Numbered from the stretch's first letter, positions 16,911-28,021 are shown. The stretch is DNA of 64,000 nucleotides from Methylocaldum sp. 14B (GCF_002005105.1 NZ_MSCV01000016.1:1-64000), one strand, 5' to 3'. The notes: a model not told the origin generated them from the sequence alone. Program-made: numbers and translations.

Positions 16911-19559
16911 ATGAGCGATGTGACGGTACGGCAACTTGCCGATGTGGTCGGCATTCCGGTAGATCGACTGCTTACGCAGTTGGGCGATGCGGGTTTGGAA
17001 AAAAGCGACGCGGACGATGTTCTCAGCGATACTGAAAAGCTTCGATTTCTGAGTTATTTGCGGCAGAGCCACGGCAGAAGCGAGGGGGAAATGGCAGAGC
17101 CGAAGCGGGTAACGCTGCAGCGGCGCACCGTTAGCGAGCTTAAGCAGGGCAAGATTCCCGGCAAGGGCGTGAAGACCATCAGCGTAGAAGTCCGCAAGAA
17201 GCGGACCTATGTCAAGCGAAGCGAGCTTCCCGAGCTGAGCGAACGTCGCACTGAGGTAGAAAAGGCGCGGCAGGCACTCGAGGACCAGCAGAGAGAACTT
17301 GAAGCCCAGGAAGCTTTGCGCGCTCAGCAGGAAGAAGTCCGGCGTAAGGCCTTGGAAGAAGAAGAGAGAAGGAAGCGCGAAGAAGCGGAGAGAGCCGCCG
17401 AGCAACAGCGTTTGCTCGAAGAGGCTAGACGAGCGGAAGAAGAGATGCAGCGGGAGGAGGCTCGACGTCTGGTCGAAGAACAGCAGCGTACCGAAAAAGC
17501 GGTGAGTGTGGAAGAGCGTGAGCCGCCCGCACCCGCGGCAGAAATACCTGCGCCTAAAAAACCGGTCGTTCCGCCTGTGTCGGCCGAGCGGGAAGAGGTG
17601 GAGCTCCCACGTCATTTAGAGTCAGAAGCCAAACGTGCCAAAAAGAAGCCGGGCGTTGAACGTCCTAAAGGCCGAAGCGAAGGTGCTCGTGAGCCCTTTG
17701 GTCTCGATGACGCAAGAAAAGATAAAAAGAAAAAGCTTAAAGTCACCAAAGGCCCTGTTGCATTTCCGGAAGCCCGGCACGGATTTGAGAAGCCAACCGC
17801 CCCGGTGGTGCGTGAGGTCGCCATTCCCGCATCCATTACGGTATCGGATTTGGCCCAGCGGATGTCCATTAAGGCGACCGAAGTCATCAAAACGTTGATG
17901 GGAATGGGAGTGATGGCCACCATCAACCAAGTACTCGATCAAGATACCGCCACTTTGGTGGTCGAAGAGTTGGGCCATAAGGCCATACCGCAGGTCGAAA
18001 ACGCTCTGGAGGCCGAGATTATGGCTACCATGTCGGTGGCTGAGGAGATTGAGCAGTTGCCGAGAGCTCCGGTGGTAACCATCATGGGACACGTCGACCA
18101 CGGCAAGACTTCATTGCTCGACTATATTCGCAAGAGCCGCGTCGCGGCCAGCGAGGCGGGTGGCATTACCCAGCACATCGGCGCTTATCAGGTCAAGACG
18201 GATCACGGCGCGGTGACTTTCTTGGATACGCCTGGCCATGCCGCGTTTACGGCGATGCGTGCACGCGGTGCCAAGGTCACGGATATCGTGGTGCTGGTGG
18301 TCGCTGCCGACGACGGCGTGATGCCGCAAACTCGCGAAGCCGTGGAGCACTCCCGCGCCGCCAATGTTCCCCTGGTCGTGGCAGTCAACAAGATCGATAA
18401 ACCGGAAGCCGATCCGGATCGAGTAAAACAAGAACTAACCGGGCTCAATGTGGTCCCGGAAGAATGGGGTGGGGACACCCAATTCGTGAGTGTTTCCGCC
18501 AAGACCGGTCAGGGTATCGACGCATTGCTCGACGCCATTCTCGTGCAGGCTGAGGTTCTTGAGCTCAGAACGCCTTTCGAGATACCCGCAAGCGGCGTGG
18601 TATTGGAATCGAAGCTCGAGAAAGGGCGAGGGCCAGTGGCAGACATTCTCGTGCAGCGTGGCCAGTTGAAGAAGGGCGATTTTATCCTGTGCGGCATGGA
18701 ATTCGGGCGTGTCAGGGCCATGTTCAACGAAAATGGCAAGCCGGTGAAAGAGGCCGGACCGTCGATGCCCGTCGAGGTGCTGGGGCTGTCGGGCGCGCCG
18801 AACGCCGGCGATGAATTCATCGTCGTTGCCGACGAGCGTAAGGCGCGTGAGATCGCCTTGCATCGCGAAGAAAAACTGCGTGTCAGTAAATTGGCGGCGC
18901 AGCAGGCGACCAAGCTCGAGGATGTCTTCTCGCGCATGGAAAGCGGCGAAAGCGTGGATCTGAACCTGATCATCAAGGCCGACGTGCAAGGCAGTCTTGA
19001 AGCGCTGAGAGCGTCGGTGACGGACCTTTCGACTGATAAGGTCAAAGTGAAAGTCATTGCCGGTGGTGTCGGCGGCATCAACGAATCCGACGCCAATCTT
19101 GCTTTGGCGTCCAACGCGATCATCATCGGATTCAACGTCCGTGCCGATGCGGGTGCGCGCAAGATCATTGAGGAGCGGGGCATCGATTTACACTATTACA
19201 GTGTGATTTACGATGTGATCGACGAAATCAAGAAGTCCATCAGCGGGATGCTGGAACCCGAGTTCAAGGAGCAGATCGTCGGCGTTGCCGAGGTTAGGGA
19301 CGTGTTCCGTCATCCGAAATTCGGTGCTATCGCCGGCTGCATGGTGCTGGACGGCCACGTAAAACGGAATCTGCCGATCCGCGTGTTACGAGACAACGTG
19401 GTGGTCTTCGAAGGGCAGTTGGATTCTCTGCGCCGCTTCAAAGAGGACGTCGGCGAGGTCAAAGCGGGCATGGAGTGCGGTATGGGCATAAAGAACTACA
19501 ACGACGTCAAGGTCGGCGACCAGATCGAAGTGTTCGAAAAAGTGCAAGTGCAACGCTAG
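16911..19559 (+). CDS. infB: Translation initiation factor IF-2
   Basis: 882 residues. Two IF2-N modules (about 1-50 and 300-350) flank a long charged, Glu/Arg-rich coiled linker (about 95-280). The GTPase domain carries GHVDHGKTS (about 392), DTPGHAAF (G3) and NKIDKP (G4), followed by domains II, III and IV. It brings initiator tRNA to the 30S subunit. An internal ATG near 17091 (start of [12 protein letters not shown]) could give a shorter isoform as in other bacteria, but I see no strong site for it. Confidence 0.97.
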   Translation: MSDVTVRQLADVVGIPVDRLLTQLGDAGLEKSDADDVLSDTEKLRFLSYLRQSHGRSEGEMAEPKRVTLQRRTVSELKQGKIPGKGVKTISVEVRKKRTYVKRSELPELSERRTEVEKARQALEDQQRELEAQEALRAQQEEVRRKALEEEERRKREEAERAAEQQRLLEEARRAEEEMQREEARRLVEEQQRTEKAVSVEEREPPAPAAEIPAPKKPVVPPVSAEREEVELPRHLESEAKRAKKKPGVERPKGRSEGAREPFGLDDARKDKKKKLKVTKGPVAFPEARHGFEKPTAPVVREVAIPASITVSDLAQRMSIKATEVIKTLMGMGVMATINQVLDQDTATLVVEELGHKAIPQVENALEAEIMATMSVAEEIEQLPRAPVVTIMGHVDHGKTSLLDYIRKSRVAASEAGGITQHIGAYQVKTDHGAVTFLDTPGHAAFTAMRARGAKVTDIVVLVVAADDGVMPQTREAVEHSRAANVPLVVAVNKIDKPEADPDRVKQELTGLNVVPEEWGGDTQFVSVSAKTGQGIDALLDAILVQAEVLELRTPFEIPASGVVLESKLEKGRGPVADILVQRGQLKKGDFILCGMEFGRVRAMFNENGKPVKEAGPSMPVEVLGLSGAPNAGDEFIVVADERKAREIALHREEKLRVSKLAAQQATKLEDVFSRMESGESVDLNLIIKADVQGSLEALRASVTDLSTDKVKVKVIAGGVGGINESDANLALASNAIIIGFNVRADAGARKIIEERGIDLHYYSVIYDVIDEIKKSISGMLEPEFKEQIVGVAEVRDVFRHPKFGAIAGCMVLDGHVKRNLPIRVLRDNVVVFEGQLDSLRRFKEDVGEVKAGMECGMGIKNYNDVKVGDQIEVFEKVQVQR

Positions 19560-19590
19560 ACGATTCAGTATCGAGACGGTCTAAGTTCAT

Positions 19591-19956
19591 ATGCCGAGAG
19601 AGTTTAAACGGAGCGACCGGGTTGCCTCGCAGCTCCAAAGGGAATTGGCGGATCTTATTCGGACGCAGGTAAAAGAACCTCGCCTTGGAATGGTTACCGT
19701 GAGCGATGCCGTAGTAAGCCGTGATCTTGCTGTAGCCAAAGTTTTCGTGACTTTCTTGGGAGCCAAGGAGCCGGCCGAAAAATGTGTGGCGCTCTTATCG
19801 ACGATGATCCCGATGCTGCGTCGCGAACTGGGAAAGCGCCTTCGCATCCGTAATATGCCCGAGATCCATTTCGTCTACGACGATTCGATCGAGCGCGGCA
19901 TGCATATGGATGCACTCCTGGATCGGCTGCATGAAGAGCCGAAAAGCGGCGAATAG
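19591..19956 (+). CDS. rbfA: Ribosome-binding factor A
   Basis: 121 residues with the type II KH fold of RbfA: ASQLQRELADLIRTQVKEPR, GMVTVSDAVVSRDLAVAKVF and the final IHFVYDDSIERGMHMD. It acts in late 16S rRNA 5'-end maturation and cold growth. It lies 31 bases after infB and ends ten bases before truB, within the same operon. Confidence 0.95.
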   Translation: MPREFKRSDRVASQLQRELADLIRTQVKEPRLGMVTVSDAVVSRDLAVAKVFVTFLGAKEPAEKCVALLSTMIPMLRRELGKRLRIRNMPEIHFVYDDSIERGMHMDALLDRLHEEPKSGE

Positions 19957-19965
19957 GTGGTAGCG

Positions 19966-20895
19966 ATGAGTCGCCGCAACGATTTGCGGTCCATTAACGG
20001 CATTGTGCTGTTGGACAAAGCTTCCGGTATGACGTCAAACGCGGCGCTGCAAAAGGTCAAGCGGATTTTGAAAGCGCAAAAGGCCGGTCATACCGGAAGC
20101 CTCGATCCGCTCGCCAGCGGTTTGCTCCCGATTTGTTTGGGCGAAGCGACGAAATTGTCGGGGTTTCTCCTGAATACGGACAAACGTTATCGGGTGAAGG
20201 TTCGCCTTGGGATAGCGACACTTACCGGAGATTCCGAGGGCGAGATTGTCGAGACGAAGGCCGTGAAGCCACTGAGCGAGGACGTGGTTGAGCAGGTTCT
20301 GGCTGGATTCCGCGGCGAGATCCTTCAGGTTCCGCCGATGTACTCTGCGCTCAAGCATCAAGGGCGACGCCTTTACGATTTGGCCCGCCAAGGCATCGAG
20401 GTGGAACGGGAACCCCGTCGAGTGGTCATTCATGAATTGAAGCTGCTGGGGTTCGATTCGTCGAGTCTGCAATTGGACGTCGCGTGTTCGAAAGGCACAT
20501 ATATCCGGACCCTTGCCGAGGACGTCGGCAAAGCGTTGGGTTGCGGCGGCCATGTCGAGATGTTGAGACGTACGGGGGTAGGAGACTTATCGATTGCCGA
20601 CTCTCACACGCTGGAAAGTATGGAAACACTCGATGAAAGCGAATTGCTGGGACTGGTTCTCCCGATGGATCGCATCGTATCCGCCTTGCCGGCGGTTCAA
20701 TTGAGTGACGAACTCGGTTTTTATGTGCGAAAGGGCCAAGCCGTTTTAGTTCCTAAAGCGCCGAAGCATGGATGGGTTAGATTGTATGCAAAACAATCTG
20801 TTTTCATGGGAGTGGGCGAGATTCTTGACGACGGACGGGTGACACCGCGGCGTTTGGTCAAGGCGGTTCAGAGCGATGTTCAGGAGCTATCTTAA
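19966..20895 (+). CDS. truB: tRNA pseudouridine-55 synthase TruB
   Basis: 309 residues. Signature GTGSLDPLASG-type loop is seen as HTGSLDPLASGLLPIC with the catalytic Asp at residue 47; KRYRVKVRLGIATLTGDSEG and a C-terminal PUA-like part follow. It converts U55 to pseudouridine in the T loop of tRNAs. The ATG at 19966 has AGGTGG upstream; a GTG at 19957 directly after the rbfA stop is less likely. Last gene before the rpsO promoter. Confidence 0.95.
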   Translation: MSRRNDLRSINGIVLLDKASGMTSNAALQKVKRILKAQKAGHTGSLDPLASGLLPICLGEATKLSGFLLNTDKRYRVKVRLGIATLTGDSEGEIVETKAVKPLSEDVVEQVLAGFRGEILQVPPMYSALKHQGRRLYDLARQGIEVEREPRRVVIHELKLLGFDSSSLQLDVACSKGTYIRTLAEDVGKALGCGGHVEMLRRTGVGDLSIADSHTLESMETLDESELLGLVLPMDRIVSALPAVQLSDELGFYVRKGQAVLVPKAPKHGWVRLYAKQSVFMGVGEILDDGRVTPRRLVKAVQSDVQELS

Positions 20896-20944
20896 TAGGG
20901 TGGCTCTTAGATCGTAAATTACTCTGAGTTCGTTGGCGTTTCGA

Positions 20945-20974
20945 TTGAAACGCATCTAGAGCTACAGTTACAAT
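20945..20974 (+). promoter_or_regulatory. Sigma-70 promoter of rpsO-pnp
   Basis: TTGAAA (20945-20950) and TACAAT (20969-20974) are 18 bases apart, 42 bases before the rpsO start. A small hairpin (CGTTTC-gatt-GAAACG) covers the -35 region. Confidence 0.55.
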
Positions 20975-21016
20975 TGTGAGTTTATTAAGTTAAACAAGTT
21001 TGTTCAGGAGAAAAAA

Positions 21017-21286
21017 ATGGCCTTTGAAACTGCAGACAAGAGCGCTGTGATGCAAGAATATCAGCGAGCGGCGAACGACACCGGCTCGCCGGAAGTTCAG
21101 GTGGCCTTGCTTACCGCCCGGATTAACCACCTTACTCCGCATTTCGTTAAGAACAAGAAAGATCACCATTCGCGGCGCGGCTTGTTGCGCTTGGTCAATC
21201 GACGTCGCAAATTGTTGGATTACTTAAAGAGCAAGGACTCCGACCGTTATCGGACTTTGATTGAACGATTGGGTCTACGTAAATAG
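21017..21286 (+). CDS. rpsO: 30S ribosomal protein S15
   Basis: 89 residues, exact family length. The sequence [24 protein letters not shown] (seen as [20 protein letters not shown]) and [13 protein letters not shown] are diagnostic. It binds the 16S central domain. AGGAG precedes the ATG by eight bases. pnp follows after 25 bases, the usual pairing. Confidence 0.98.
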   Translation: MAFETADKSAVMQEYQRAANDTGSPEVQVALLTARINHLTPHFVKNKKDHHSRRGLLRLVNRRRKLLDYLKSKDSDRYRTLIERLGLRK

Positions 21287-21311
21287 TTGTTCACCCGGTA
21301 AAGGTATTATT

Positions 21312-23387
21312 GTGAATCCGATTCGGAAACAGTTTAAGTACGGCGAATATCTCGTTACCTTCGAGACCGGCGAAATTGCGCGCCAGACGGATGCCGCCGT
21401 TATGGTGGATATGGCCGGAACCGTGGTTTTGGTCACTGCCGTTGGCGAGAAAGAGGCGTCGCCCGAGACCGATTTCTTCCCCCTGACCGTCAACTATCAG
21501 GAGAAAGCCTACGCGGCGGGTCGCATCCCCGGCGGCTTTTTCAAGCGCGAGGGACGGCCGAGCGAGAAAGAAACCCTCACCGCGCGCTTGATCGATCGGC
21601 CCATTCGCCCGCTTTTTCCGGAAGGATTCACCAACGAGGTTCAGGTCGTTGCCACGGTTCTCTCCCTGAATCCCGAAGTCGATCCGGATATTCCCTCGAT
21701 GCTGGGGGCATCCGCGGCTCTGGTGCTTTCGGGCATGCCTTTCCAAGGACCGATCGGCGCAGCGCGTGTCGGCTATATCGATGGCCAATTCGTGCTCAAT
21801 CCTTCCGGTTCGGTTCTTGAAGATTCAAAGCTGGACTTGGTCGTTGCCGGTACGGAAAAGGCGGTTCTGATGGTCGAGTCCGAAGCCGATATGCTTCCGG
21901 AAGAAGTCATGCTCGGAGCCGTGTTGTTCGGCCACGAGCATATGCAGACGGCTATCAAGGCGATCCATGAACTGGCCGAGACCGTGGGTGTCACGCCATG
22001 GAACTGGGAGCCACCCGCTGCCAACGCGGCCTTATACCAGGCCGTTAAGGATTTGTCGGCAGCGCAGATTGCCGAAGCTTATCAGACAGCTGATAAGCAG
22101 ACTCGTCAGCAGAAACTCAGAGAAATTCGCAAAGCAACGATCGATGCTTTGACGGCGGACGGGAATTATGCCGAGAACGCCGTTCGAGGCATGCTGGAAA
22201 AATTGGAATCGGATGTGGTCCGGTGGCGGATTCTGAACGAATCCAAACGCATAGACGGACGGGATTTGAAGACCGTACGGCCGATTACGATACGTACAGG
22301 CGTACTGCCGCGTACTCACGGTTCCGCACTGTTCACCCGCGGCGAGACTCAGGCCCTGGTGGTTGCCACCTTGGGTACGGGACGCGATGCTCAATTGATC
22401 GATGCAATAGAAGGCGAATATAAAGAATCCTTCATGTTGCACTACAATTTCCCGCCTTTCTGCGTGGGAGAGATCGGCCCGATAGGCGCGCCGAAACGGC
22501 GTGAAATCGGACACGGCAGGCTGGCGAAGCGCGGCGTGCAGGCCATCATGCCCGCTCCGGAAAGCTTCCCCTACGTGATTCGAGTCGTTTCTGAAATTAC
22601 CGAATCCAACGGCTCCAGTTCGATGGCGTCGGTGTGCGGAACCAGCTTGGCACTGATGGATGCCGGGGTTCCGACCAAGGCTCCCGTTGCCGGGATCGCC
22701 ATGGGCTTGATCAAAGAAGGCGATCATTTTGCGGTGCTCTCGGACATCATGGGCGACGAGGATCACCTCGGCGATATGGATTTTAAGGTCGCCGGCTCCA
22801 GCGACGGCGTGACCGCATTGCAAATGGACATCAAGATCGACGGCATCACGCCGGAAATCATGCGGCAGGCGCTCGAGCAGGCCAAAGAAGGGCGTTTGCA
22901 TATTTTGGCGAAAATGGCGGAGGCTTTGCCGGCTCCCCGGAAGGAGATGTCGGATTTTGCGCCGCGCATCATGAGCTTCACCATCGATCCGAGCAAGATT
23001 CGCGATGTCATCGGCAAAGGCGGCGCGACGATTCGTGCGATCACCGAAGAGACGGGAGCCAGCATCGATATTAGCGACGACGGTGTCGTTAAAGTGGCTT
23101 CGGTCGACAAGGAAGCCGGAATGGAGGCTCGTCGCCGTATCGAAGCGATCACGGCCGAAGTCGAGGTTGGGAAAGTTTACGAAGGCCGTGTCGCCCGGCT
23201 GATGGATTTCGGCGCATTCGTTACGATTCTCCCTGGTAAGGACGGGCTGGTCCATATTTCGCAGATTTCGGACGAACACGTGGAGAAAGTCAGCGATAAG
23301 CTGGCCGAGGGCGACATCGTCAAAGTTAAGGTTCTTGAGATCGACCGTCAGGGAAGGGTTCGTCTCAGCATGAAAGCCGTCGACTAA
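21312..23387 (+). CDS. pnp: Polyribonucleotide nucleotidyltransferase
   Basis: 691 residues. Two RNase PH domains (about 10-230 and 310-550, with [20 protein letters not shown] and [14 protein letters not shown]), then KH ([15 protein letters not shown]) and S1 ([20 protein letters not shown]) domains at the C-terminus. It degrades RNA 3' to 5' by phosphorolysis. The GTG at 21312 is chosen because the family starts with NPIRKQF-like sequence and AAAGG lies upstream; an earlier ATG at 21261 would overlap rpsO. Confidence 0.97.
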   Translation: MNPIRKQFKYGEYLVTFETGEIARQTDAAVMVDMAGTVVLVTAVGEKEASPETDFFPLTVNYQEKAYAAGRIPGGFFKREGRPSEKETLTARLIDRPIRPLFPEGFTNEVQVVATVLSLNPEVDPDIPSMLGASAALVLSGMPFQGPIGAARVGYIDGQFVLNPSGSVLEDSKLDLVVAGTEKAVLMVESEADMLPEEVMLGAVLFGHEHMQTAIKAIHELAETVGVTPWNWEPPAANAALYQAVKDLSAAQIAEAYQTADKQTRQQKLREIRKATIDALTADGNYAENAVRGMLEKLESDVVRWRILNESKRIDGRDLKTVRPITIRTGVLPRTHGSALFTRGETQALVVATLGTGRDAQLIDAIEGEYKESFMLHYNFPPFCVGEIGPIGAPKRREIGHGRLAKRGVQAIMPAPESFPYVIRVVSEITESNGSSSMASVCGTSLALMDAGVPTKAPVAGIAMGLIKEGDHFAVLSDIMGDEDHLGDMDFKVAGSSDGVTALQMDIKIDGITPEIMRQALEQAKEGRLHILAKMAEALPAPRKEMSDFAPRIMSFTIDPSKIRDVIGKGGATIRAITEETGASIDISDDGVVKVASVDKEAGMEARRRIEAITAEVEVGKVYEGRVARLMDFGAFVTILPGKDGLVHISQISDEHVEKVSDKLAEGDIVKVKVLEIDRQGRVRLSMKAVD

Positions 23388-23454
23388 ATAAGTCGATACT
23401 TCCGACGTGGCGGGGTTCCGGCTCCGCTGATGGCTTTTCCGGAGTTTTGAAATC

Positions 23455-24435
23455 TTATCCGACCGGCATCTTGTACGGTCGGCCCACCTCCTCCCGAACG
23501 AGTTTGGGAAGCAGATAACCAGGCAATGCTTCCCTCATGACTTGGTAAATCGCTAACGCATCTTCCGTCGACAGGTCGAAATGGCTGGTCCCTTGCGCCT
23601 TGTCCAGTACGTGCAGGTAATACGGCAGCACGCCGTTCTCGAAAAGTGTTTCACTCAGTCGAACAAGGGTTTCGGCATCGTCGTTCACGCCTTTTAACAA
23701 TACGGTCTGGTTAAGGAGTGTAATTCCGGCCTTTTGGAGTGCGTTTAACGCATCGTTGACGTCGTGATCGAACTCGTTCGCGTGATTGGCGTGAATGACG
23801 ACCACGCTTTTTAAACGAGCCTCCGTCAGCGCGGCGATAAGTTCGGTTGTGATGCGGTTCGGTAGAACTACCGGGAGGCGCGTGTGAATTCGAAGTCGCC
23901 TGATGTGCTGTATCTCCCCGATTTTTTGGATTAACTGGGCCAAGCGTTCGTCGCTCAGCACCAAAGGATCCCCGCCGCTGAGAATCACTTCGTTGATACT
24001 TAGGTCGCTCCGAATGGCGTCAACGGCATCCTGTTCCTGCCGTTTGCCGATCATGTTCGCGTCGTACGGAAAATTTCGCCTGAAGCAATAACGGCAGTGG
24101 ATGGCGCACGCACCGGTGGTGATCAGCAACATTCGTCCATGGTATTTGTGCAGCACTCCCGGGGCGGTCACGGCTTTTAAGTCTCCCACCGGATCGTTTG
24201 CAAAGTTCGGATGGTCGATCAGTTCCTGCGCATCGGGCAACACTTGAAGCAAAAGCGGGTCGCGAGGATTGCGTTTGCTCATGCGCCGAGCGTAGCTTTG
24301 CGTAACGCGAAACGAAAAACGGTCCGTCGCCTCCAGGAATTCCGCTTGATGGATCTCATCCAACTCCAAGAAAGCGAAGAGGTCGGCGGGTTTGGTAAAT
24401 GAGTCGGCCAGCTCGGCCTGCCAGGGCGTTTTCAT
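23455..24435 (-). CDS. epmB: EF-P beta-lysylation radical SAM enzyme EpmB
   Basis: 326 residues. The radical SAM cluster motif is CAIHCRYCFRR (about residues 108-118), followed by ILSGGDPLVLSDERL and RLRIHTRLPVVLP, as in lysine 2,3-aminomutases. The short length and the neighbouring efp and epmA genes identify it as EpmB, which makes (R)-beta-lysine for EF-P modification. The ATG at 24435 matches the family start; the long open frame further upstream is antisense to efp and is not part of the protein. It is transcribed divergently from efp with 82 bases between them. Confidence 0.95.
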   Translation of the reverse strand: MKTPWQAELADSFTKPADLFAFLELDEIHQAEFLEATDRFSFRVTQSYARRMSKRNPRDPLLLQVLPDAQELIDHPNFANDPVGDLKAVTAPGVLHKYHGRMLLITTGACAIHCRYCFRRNFPYDANMIGKRQEQDAVDAIRSDLSINEVILSGGDPLVLSDERLAQLIQKIGEIQHIRRLRIHTRLPVVLPNRITTELIAALTEARLKSVVVIHANHANEFDHDVNDALNALQKAGITLLNQTVLLKGVNDDAETLVRLSETLFENGVLPYYLHVLDKAQGTSHFDLSTEDALAIYQVMREALPGYLLPKLVREEVGRPYKMPVG

Positions 24436-24447
24436 AGAGACGTCGGG

Positions 24448-24476
24448 TTTCTTAGGACAAAGCCGTACATTATAAT
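24448..24476 (+). promoter_or_regulatory. Probable efp promoter
   Basis: A perfect TATAAT (24471-24476) lies 42 bases before the efp ATG in the efp-epmB divergent region. The -35 (TTTCTT at 24448) is weak. Confidence 0.4.
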
Positions 24477-24517
24477 GCGCGGTATTTTTTGAGTTAACTG
24501 AAGCGAACGAGGAGAGA

Positions 24518-25084
24518 ATGGCGACATTCAGCACCAATGAATTCAAGGGCGGTTTAAAAGTGATGCTCGACGGCGATCCGTGTTCGATCATCGAGAACGA
24601 ATTCGTCAAGCCGGGTAAGGGGCAGGCATTTAACCGCGTAAAGCTCCGCAACCTCAAGACCGGCCGTGTCATCGAGCGCACGTTCAAATCCGGAGAAACA
24701 TTGGAAGGTGCGGACGTCGTCGATACGGAAATGCAATATTTGTACAACGATGGCGAGCAGTGGCACTTCATGGTTCCGGAGAGTTTCGAACAGTATGCCG
24801 CTGACAGCGATGTGGTGGGCGATGCCAAGAAATGGCTCAAAGAGCAGGACGTATGCATCGTCACCCTGTACAACAATGCTCCCATTTCGGTCACGCCGCC
24901 CAACTTCGTGGAGCTGACGATTGTTGAAACCGATCCCGGCGTGCGTGGCGATACCTCCGGTGGCGGCGGCAAGCCGGCAACCCTGGACACCGGAGCGGTC
25001 GTCAGGGTCCCTCTGTTCGTGCAGACCGGCGAGGTGATCAAAGTCGATACCCGCACGGGCGAGTACGTATCTCGGGTCAAATAG
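24518..25084 (+). CDS. efp: Elongation factor P
   Basis: 188 residues with the three beta-barrel domains of EF-P. The modified lysine is Lys34 in the loop VKPGKGQAF, which fits the beta-lysylated type. It relieves ribosome stalling at polyproline. GAGGAGAG precedes the ATG. It lies between divergent epmB and co-directional epmA, so the factor and both enzymes needed for beta-lysylation are encoded together; the hydroxylase EpmC is not seen here. Confidence 0.97.
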   Translation: MATFSTNEFKGGLKVMLDGDPCSIIENEFVKPGKGQAFNRVKLRNLKTGRVIERTFKSGETLEGADVVDTEMQYLYNDGEQWHFMVPESFEQYAADSDVVGDAKKWLKEQDVCIVTLYNNAPISVTPPNFVELTIVETDPGVRGDTSGGGGKPATLDTGAVVRVPLFVQTGEVIKVDTRTGEYVSRVK

Positions 25085-25158
25085 CATCCCTTCATGCTCG
25101 ACGGCGGACGCGGCATGTCCGCCGTATCCGCCGACCTCAAGCGACGTTTCTTCCGACG

Positions 25159-26142
25159 ATGGCGGACTGGCGCCCCAGTTGTTCCCTGACTGCTCTTAAG
25201 AAGCGGGCAGCTTTGCTTGCGACAATTCGGCAGTTTTTTTCGGCTAGAAACGTCTTGGAAGTCGAGACGCCACTGCTGTGCCGCGCCGGCGTTACCGATC
25301 CGAATCTCAATCCTTTCACGACCGTTCTCCGTCAGCCCGGCAGTAGTGAGGGCGAACAACTTTATCTGCAAACCTCTCCGGAATTTGCAATGAAGCGCCT
25401 GCTGGCGGCGGGCAGCGGTTCGATCTACCAGATCTGCAAGGCCTTTCGGAACGAAGAGTCGGGGCGCCATCACAATCCCGAATTTACGCTTTTGGAATGG
25501 TACAGGGTGGGATTCGATTTAGCCGAATTGATCGACGAGATCGATGCGCTGCTGGCAGAAATCTGCCGTGATCACCTGATTTTGGCAGCGTCCGAGCGAT
25601 TTAGTTATCGCGAACTTTTTCGTGAGCATGTAGGCGTCGATCCGTTATCGGCCTCGTTCGAGGAACTCTCCGAACGCTCAAGAGTTCGGGATCTTCCCGA
25701 GGCTGAGGCGCTTTGCGGCAGAGATCGCTCGCTTTGGCTCGATTTGCTCTTCAGTCATCTGGTCCAGCCCCATCTCGGGCGAGGGCGGATCACTTTCGTT
25801 TACGATTTCCCCGCTTTTCTTCCTTCCCTTGCGCGAAAAAAGCCGGACGACCCGCTTGTGGTCGAAAGGGTGGAGATATTTCTCGAAGGATTGGAGTTGG
25901 GCAACGGGTTTCACGAATTGGCCGATGCTGTCGAGCAGGAAGAGCGCTTTGATCGGGATCTCGTCATCCGAGAAGAAAACGGTTTGCCCTTGCCGGCTAA
26001 AGACGAGCGCTTGCTGGCGGCGCTGAGGAGTGGACTGCCGGATTGCTCGGGTATAGCTCTTGGATTGGATCGCCTGCTGATGATCAGGATGCGAGCGGAA
26101 TCTATCGGGGATGTCTTGGCGTTTCCGACGGCGCAAGCTTAA
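25159..26142 (+). CDS. epmA: EF-P lysine aminoacylase EpmA (GenX/PoxA)
   Basis: 327 residues resembling the catalytic core of class II lysyl-tRNA synthetase without an anticodon-binding domain. Motif 2 is visible as CKAFRNEESGRHHNPEFTLLEWYR, split here as FRNEESGRHHNPEF and LLEWY, and motif 3 as GIALGLDRLLMI. It attaches beta-lysine to Lys34 of EF-P. It starts 75 bases after efp. Confidence 0.95.
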   Translation: MADWRPSCSLTALKKRAALLATIRQFFSARNVLEVETPLLCRAGVTDPNLNPFTTVLRQPGSSEGEQLYLQTSPEFAMKRLLAAGSGSIYQICKAFRNEESGRHHNPEFTLLEWYRVGFDLAELIDEIDALLAEICRDHLILAASERFSYRELFREHVGVDPLSASFEELSERSRVRDLPEAEALCGRDRSLWLDLLFSHLVQPHLGRGRITFVYDFPAFLPSLARKKPDDPLVVERVEIFLEGLELGNGFHELADAVEQEERFDRDLVIREENGLPLPAKDERLLAALRSGLPDCSGIALGLDRLLMIRMRAESIGDVLAFPTAQA

Positions 26143-26168
26143 CCCGGAAAGGCGCCGAATGGCAGAAT

Positions 26169-26567
26169 CTACAGAGACGGTGAATGCGTCAAGGCTTGTT
26201 CCTTCTCGTACGCGCTCTGGCAGGCAATACAGCGCTCGGTCGTAGGGTTCGCCTCCAGCCGCGCTAACGCGATCGGTTGCTCGCAATCGACGCAAATGCC
26301 GAATTCGCGGCTGCCGATACGGATGAGAGTGGATTCTATCTCGCGAATTTCCTGAATATGCCGATCTATCGTTTGCAGTTCCATATCGATGACCAGATTG
26401 GCGACCGAAGCTTCTTCCGAGTCGTGAACCTCGCCGGCGACATCGGTAAAGTGGTGACGACCCGACTGAATGACTTCTTCACGAACGCCTCGGGTCAGTT
26501 CTGCAAGACGCGTTTCGAGTCTATTGCGGAATGCTTCGAGCTGTTTATCGGTAAGGTGCTGCGGCAT
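26169..26567 (-). CDS. TraR/DksA-type zinc-finger protein
   Basis: 132 residues. An N-terminal coiled coil (about 5-80) is followed by a four-cysteine zinc finger CVDCE...CIACQ (about 94-120), the DksA/TraR arrangement. Proteins of this class bind the RNA polymerase secondary channel. The coiled-coil tip lacks the two aspartates (DxxDxA) typical of canonical DksA; EVHDSEEAS is found instead, so it may be a DksA paralogue rather than the ppGpp partner itself. It converges on epmA with 26 bases between. Confidence 0.85.
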   Translation of the reverse strand: MPQHLTDKQLEAFRNRLETRLAELTRGVREEVIQSGRHHFTDVAGEVHDSEEASVANLVIDMELQTIDRHIQEIREIESTLIRIGSREFGICVDCEQPIALARLEANPTTERCIACQSAYEKEQALTHSPSL

Positions 26568-26613
26568 AACGTTATCCTCTCGTCAGTGGAACAAGGTGGC
26601 CGTTATAACGGAA

Positions 26614-26859
26614 TTAAGGATTGTCCGGGTCGCAAGAGCCGGTTCTGATCCAAACTCCGTAATCGCAGCGCAGAAGCGTATCGCCGCTACAAACATACGT
26701 GCCGTGAGCATATCGTTTGTCGTTGAAGTGACAAACCGGTTCGCCGGGCACTTGCTGCTTTAATACCAGATAATCGTCATCGAATTCCTCCAGAATCGGC
26801 GACGTCCTCAGCTCCGGGTCGGGAGCGCCCACTTGGGGTTTGGCGATGCGTTCGGCCAC
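26614..26859 (-). CDS. Small Cys-containing protein, DUF1496-like
   Basis: 81 residues. The C-terminal half VCHFNDKRYAHGTYVCSGDTLL-RC-GVW (here: VCHFNDKRYAHGTYVCSG, then RCDYGVWIRTGSC) has four cysteines spaced as in the small DUF1496 family. No signal peptide is visible, and the first 35 residues are Pro/Glu-rich. The GTG at 26859 has AAAGGAG five bases upstream, which overrides a TTG at 26877 lying within that site. Function is unknown. Confidence 0.6.
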   Translation of the reverse strand: MAERIAKPQVGAPDPELRTSPILEEFDDDYLVLKQQVPGEPVCHFNDKRYAHGTYVCSGDTLLRCDYGVWIRTGSCDPDNP

Positions 26860-26936
26860 AACGGCTCCTTTGTACAACGTCTTCGATTTGGACGACGAGT
26901 GATTATCGGCCGAACGATCCGATCAAAAAATACGTG

Positions 26937-28019
26937 CTATTCCCACCGTTCGACCATCTTGACCCGCGGTGTGACGCCGCAGAGCAGGGCATAGGGAATA
27001 GTCGAGGCGTATTGAGCGATTTCCTCGACGGGCAGGCCTTTGCCCCATAGAGTGACTTCATCCCCAACCCGAGCGTCGGGGCAATCCGTGAGATCGAGGC
27101 TGATCATATCCATGGAAACGCGTCCGATCAGGCTTGCCCGCCGACCACGAACCAGCACCGGCGTGCCTGACTGCGCGTGGCGAGGATAACCGTCGCCATA
27201 GCCGATCGAGACGATTCCGAGGCGAGTCGGGCGCGGGCAAATCCAATCACCGCCATAACCCACGGCATCGCCGGCTTTCAGATTCTTTATCGCGATGAGC
27301 CGGCTCCGGAAGGTCATCACCGGTCTGAGGCCTTCGTCCGGACCGGTACGACCAGGAAACGGCGACACACCGTAAAGCGCAATTCCGGGGCGGACCCATT
27401 CGACACGTGCGGTATCCCAGGCCAGAAGTCCTGCCGAATTGGCGATGCTGCATTCGGTTTGAACGTTATGGAGCGCGCTTTTGAAGCAATCCAGCTGTAT
27501 TGCCGTAATCGTGTCCTGAAAAACGTCGGCATTGGCCAAGTGAGTCATCACGGGAATAGGTTGGCGCACAGCGGAACACCGTTGAAGCCTCGAATAACAG
27601 GATGAGAATTCGTCCGGCAGCAAGCCGAGCCGGTGCATTCCTGTATCCAGTTTCAACCAAACCGATACCGACTCCATCGAGGAAACTTGCTCCAGAAGTT
27701 CCACCTGAAACGGGGAATGGATGACGGGCTCCAATCCGTGGCGACTATGGAGCTCCAGTTCTTCGCTATCGACGAAGCCTTGAAGCACGGCGATACGCTG
27801 CCTTATGCCCGCGTCGCGAAGGGCGATGCCTTCGCCGAGGCGGGCTACGGCGAAGGCATCGGCATCGCTCAATACCTTGGCGATCCGAATCAGCCCGTGG
27901 CCGTAGGCGTTGGCCTTGATCACCGCCATGATTTTCGCTTTCGGCGCAAACGCTCGAATGCGCGTGAGATTATGCGTGACTGCCGTCAAATCGAGCTCGG
28001 CATAAGCAGACAGCATCAT
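26937..28019 (-). CDS. alr: Alanine racemase
   Basis: 360 residues, family length. The pyridoxal phosphate lysine is Lys35 in [10 protein letters not shown]; the second catalytic residue is Tyr in [12 protein letters not shown], and LGMHRLGL-type sequence appears as [10 protein letters not shown]. It makes D-alanine for peptidoglycan. The start lies two bases after the dnaB stop, a conserved dnaB-alr pairing. Two adjacent ATG codons are possible starts. Confidence 0.96.
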   Translation of the reverse strand: MMLSAYAELDLTAVTHNLTRIRAFAPKAKIMAVIKANAYGHGLIRIAKVLSDADAFAVARLGEGIALRDAGIRQRIAVLQGFVDSEELELHSRHGLEPVIHSPFQVELLEQVSSMESVSVWLKLDTGMHRLGLLPDEFSSCYSRLQRCSAVRQPIPVMTHLANADVFQDTITAIQLDCFKSALHNVQTECSIANSAGLLAWDTARVEWVRPGIALYGVSPFPGRTGPDEGLRPVMTFRSRLIAIKNLKAGDAVGYGGDWICPRPTRLGIVSIGYGDGYPRHAQSGTPVLVRGRRASLIGRVSMDMISLDLTDCPDARVGDEVTLWGKGLPVEEIAQYASTIPYALLCGVTPRVKMVERWE

Positions 28020-28021
28020 TC

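Noticed and set aside
22032-23279. A 415-codon minus-strand frame inside pnp
   Set aside because: Antisense shadow of a well-supported gene, with low-complexity composition and no recognisable motif.
24436-25473. N-terminal extension of epmB of about 340 residues
   Set aside because: It runs antisense through efp; the family begins at the ATG at 24435.
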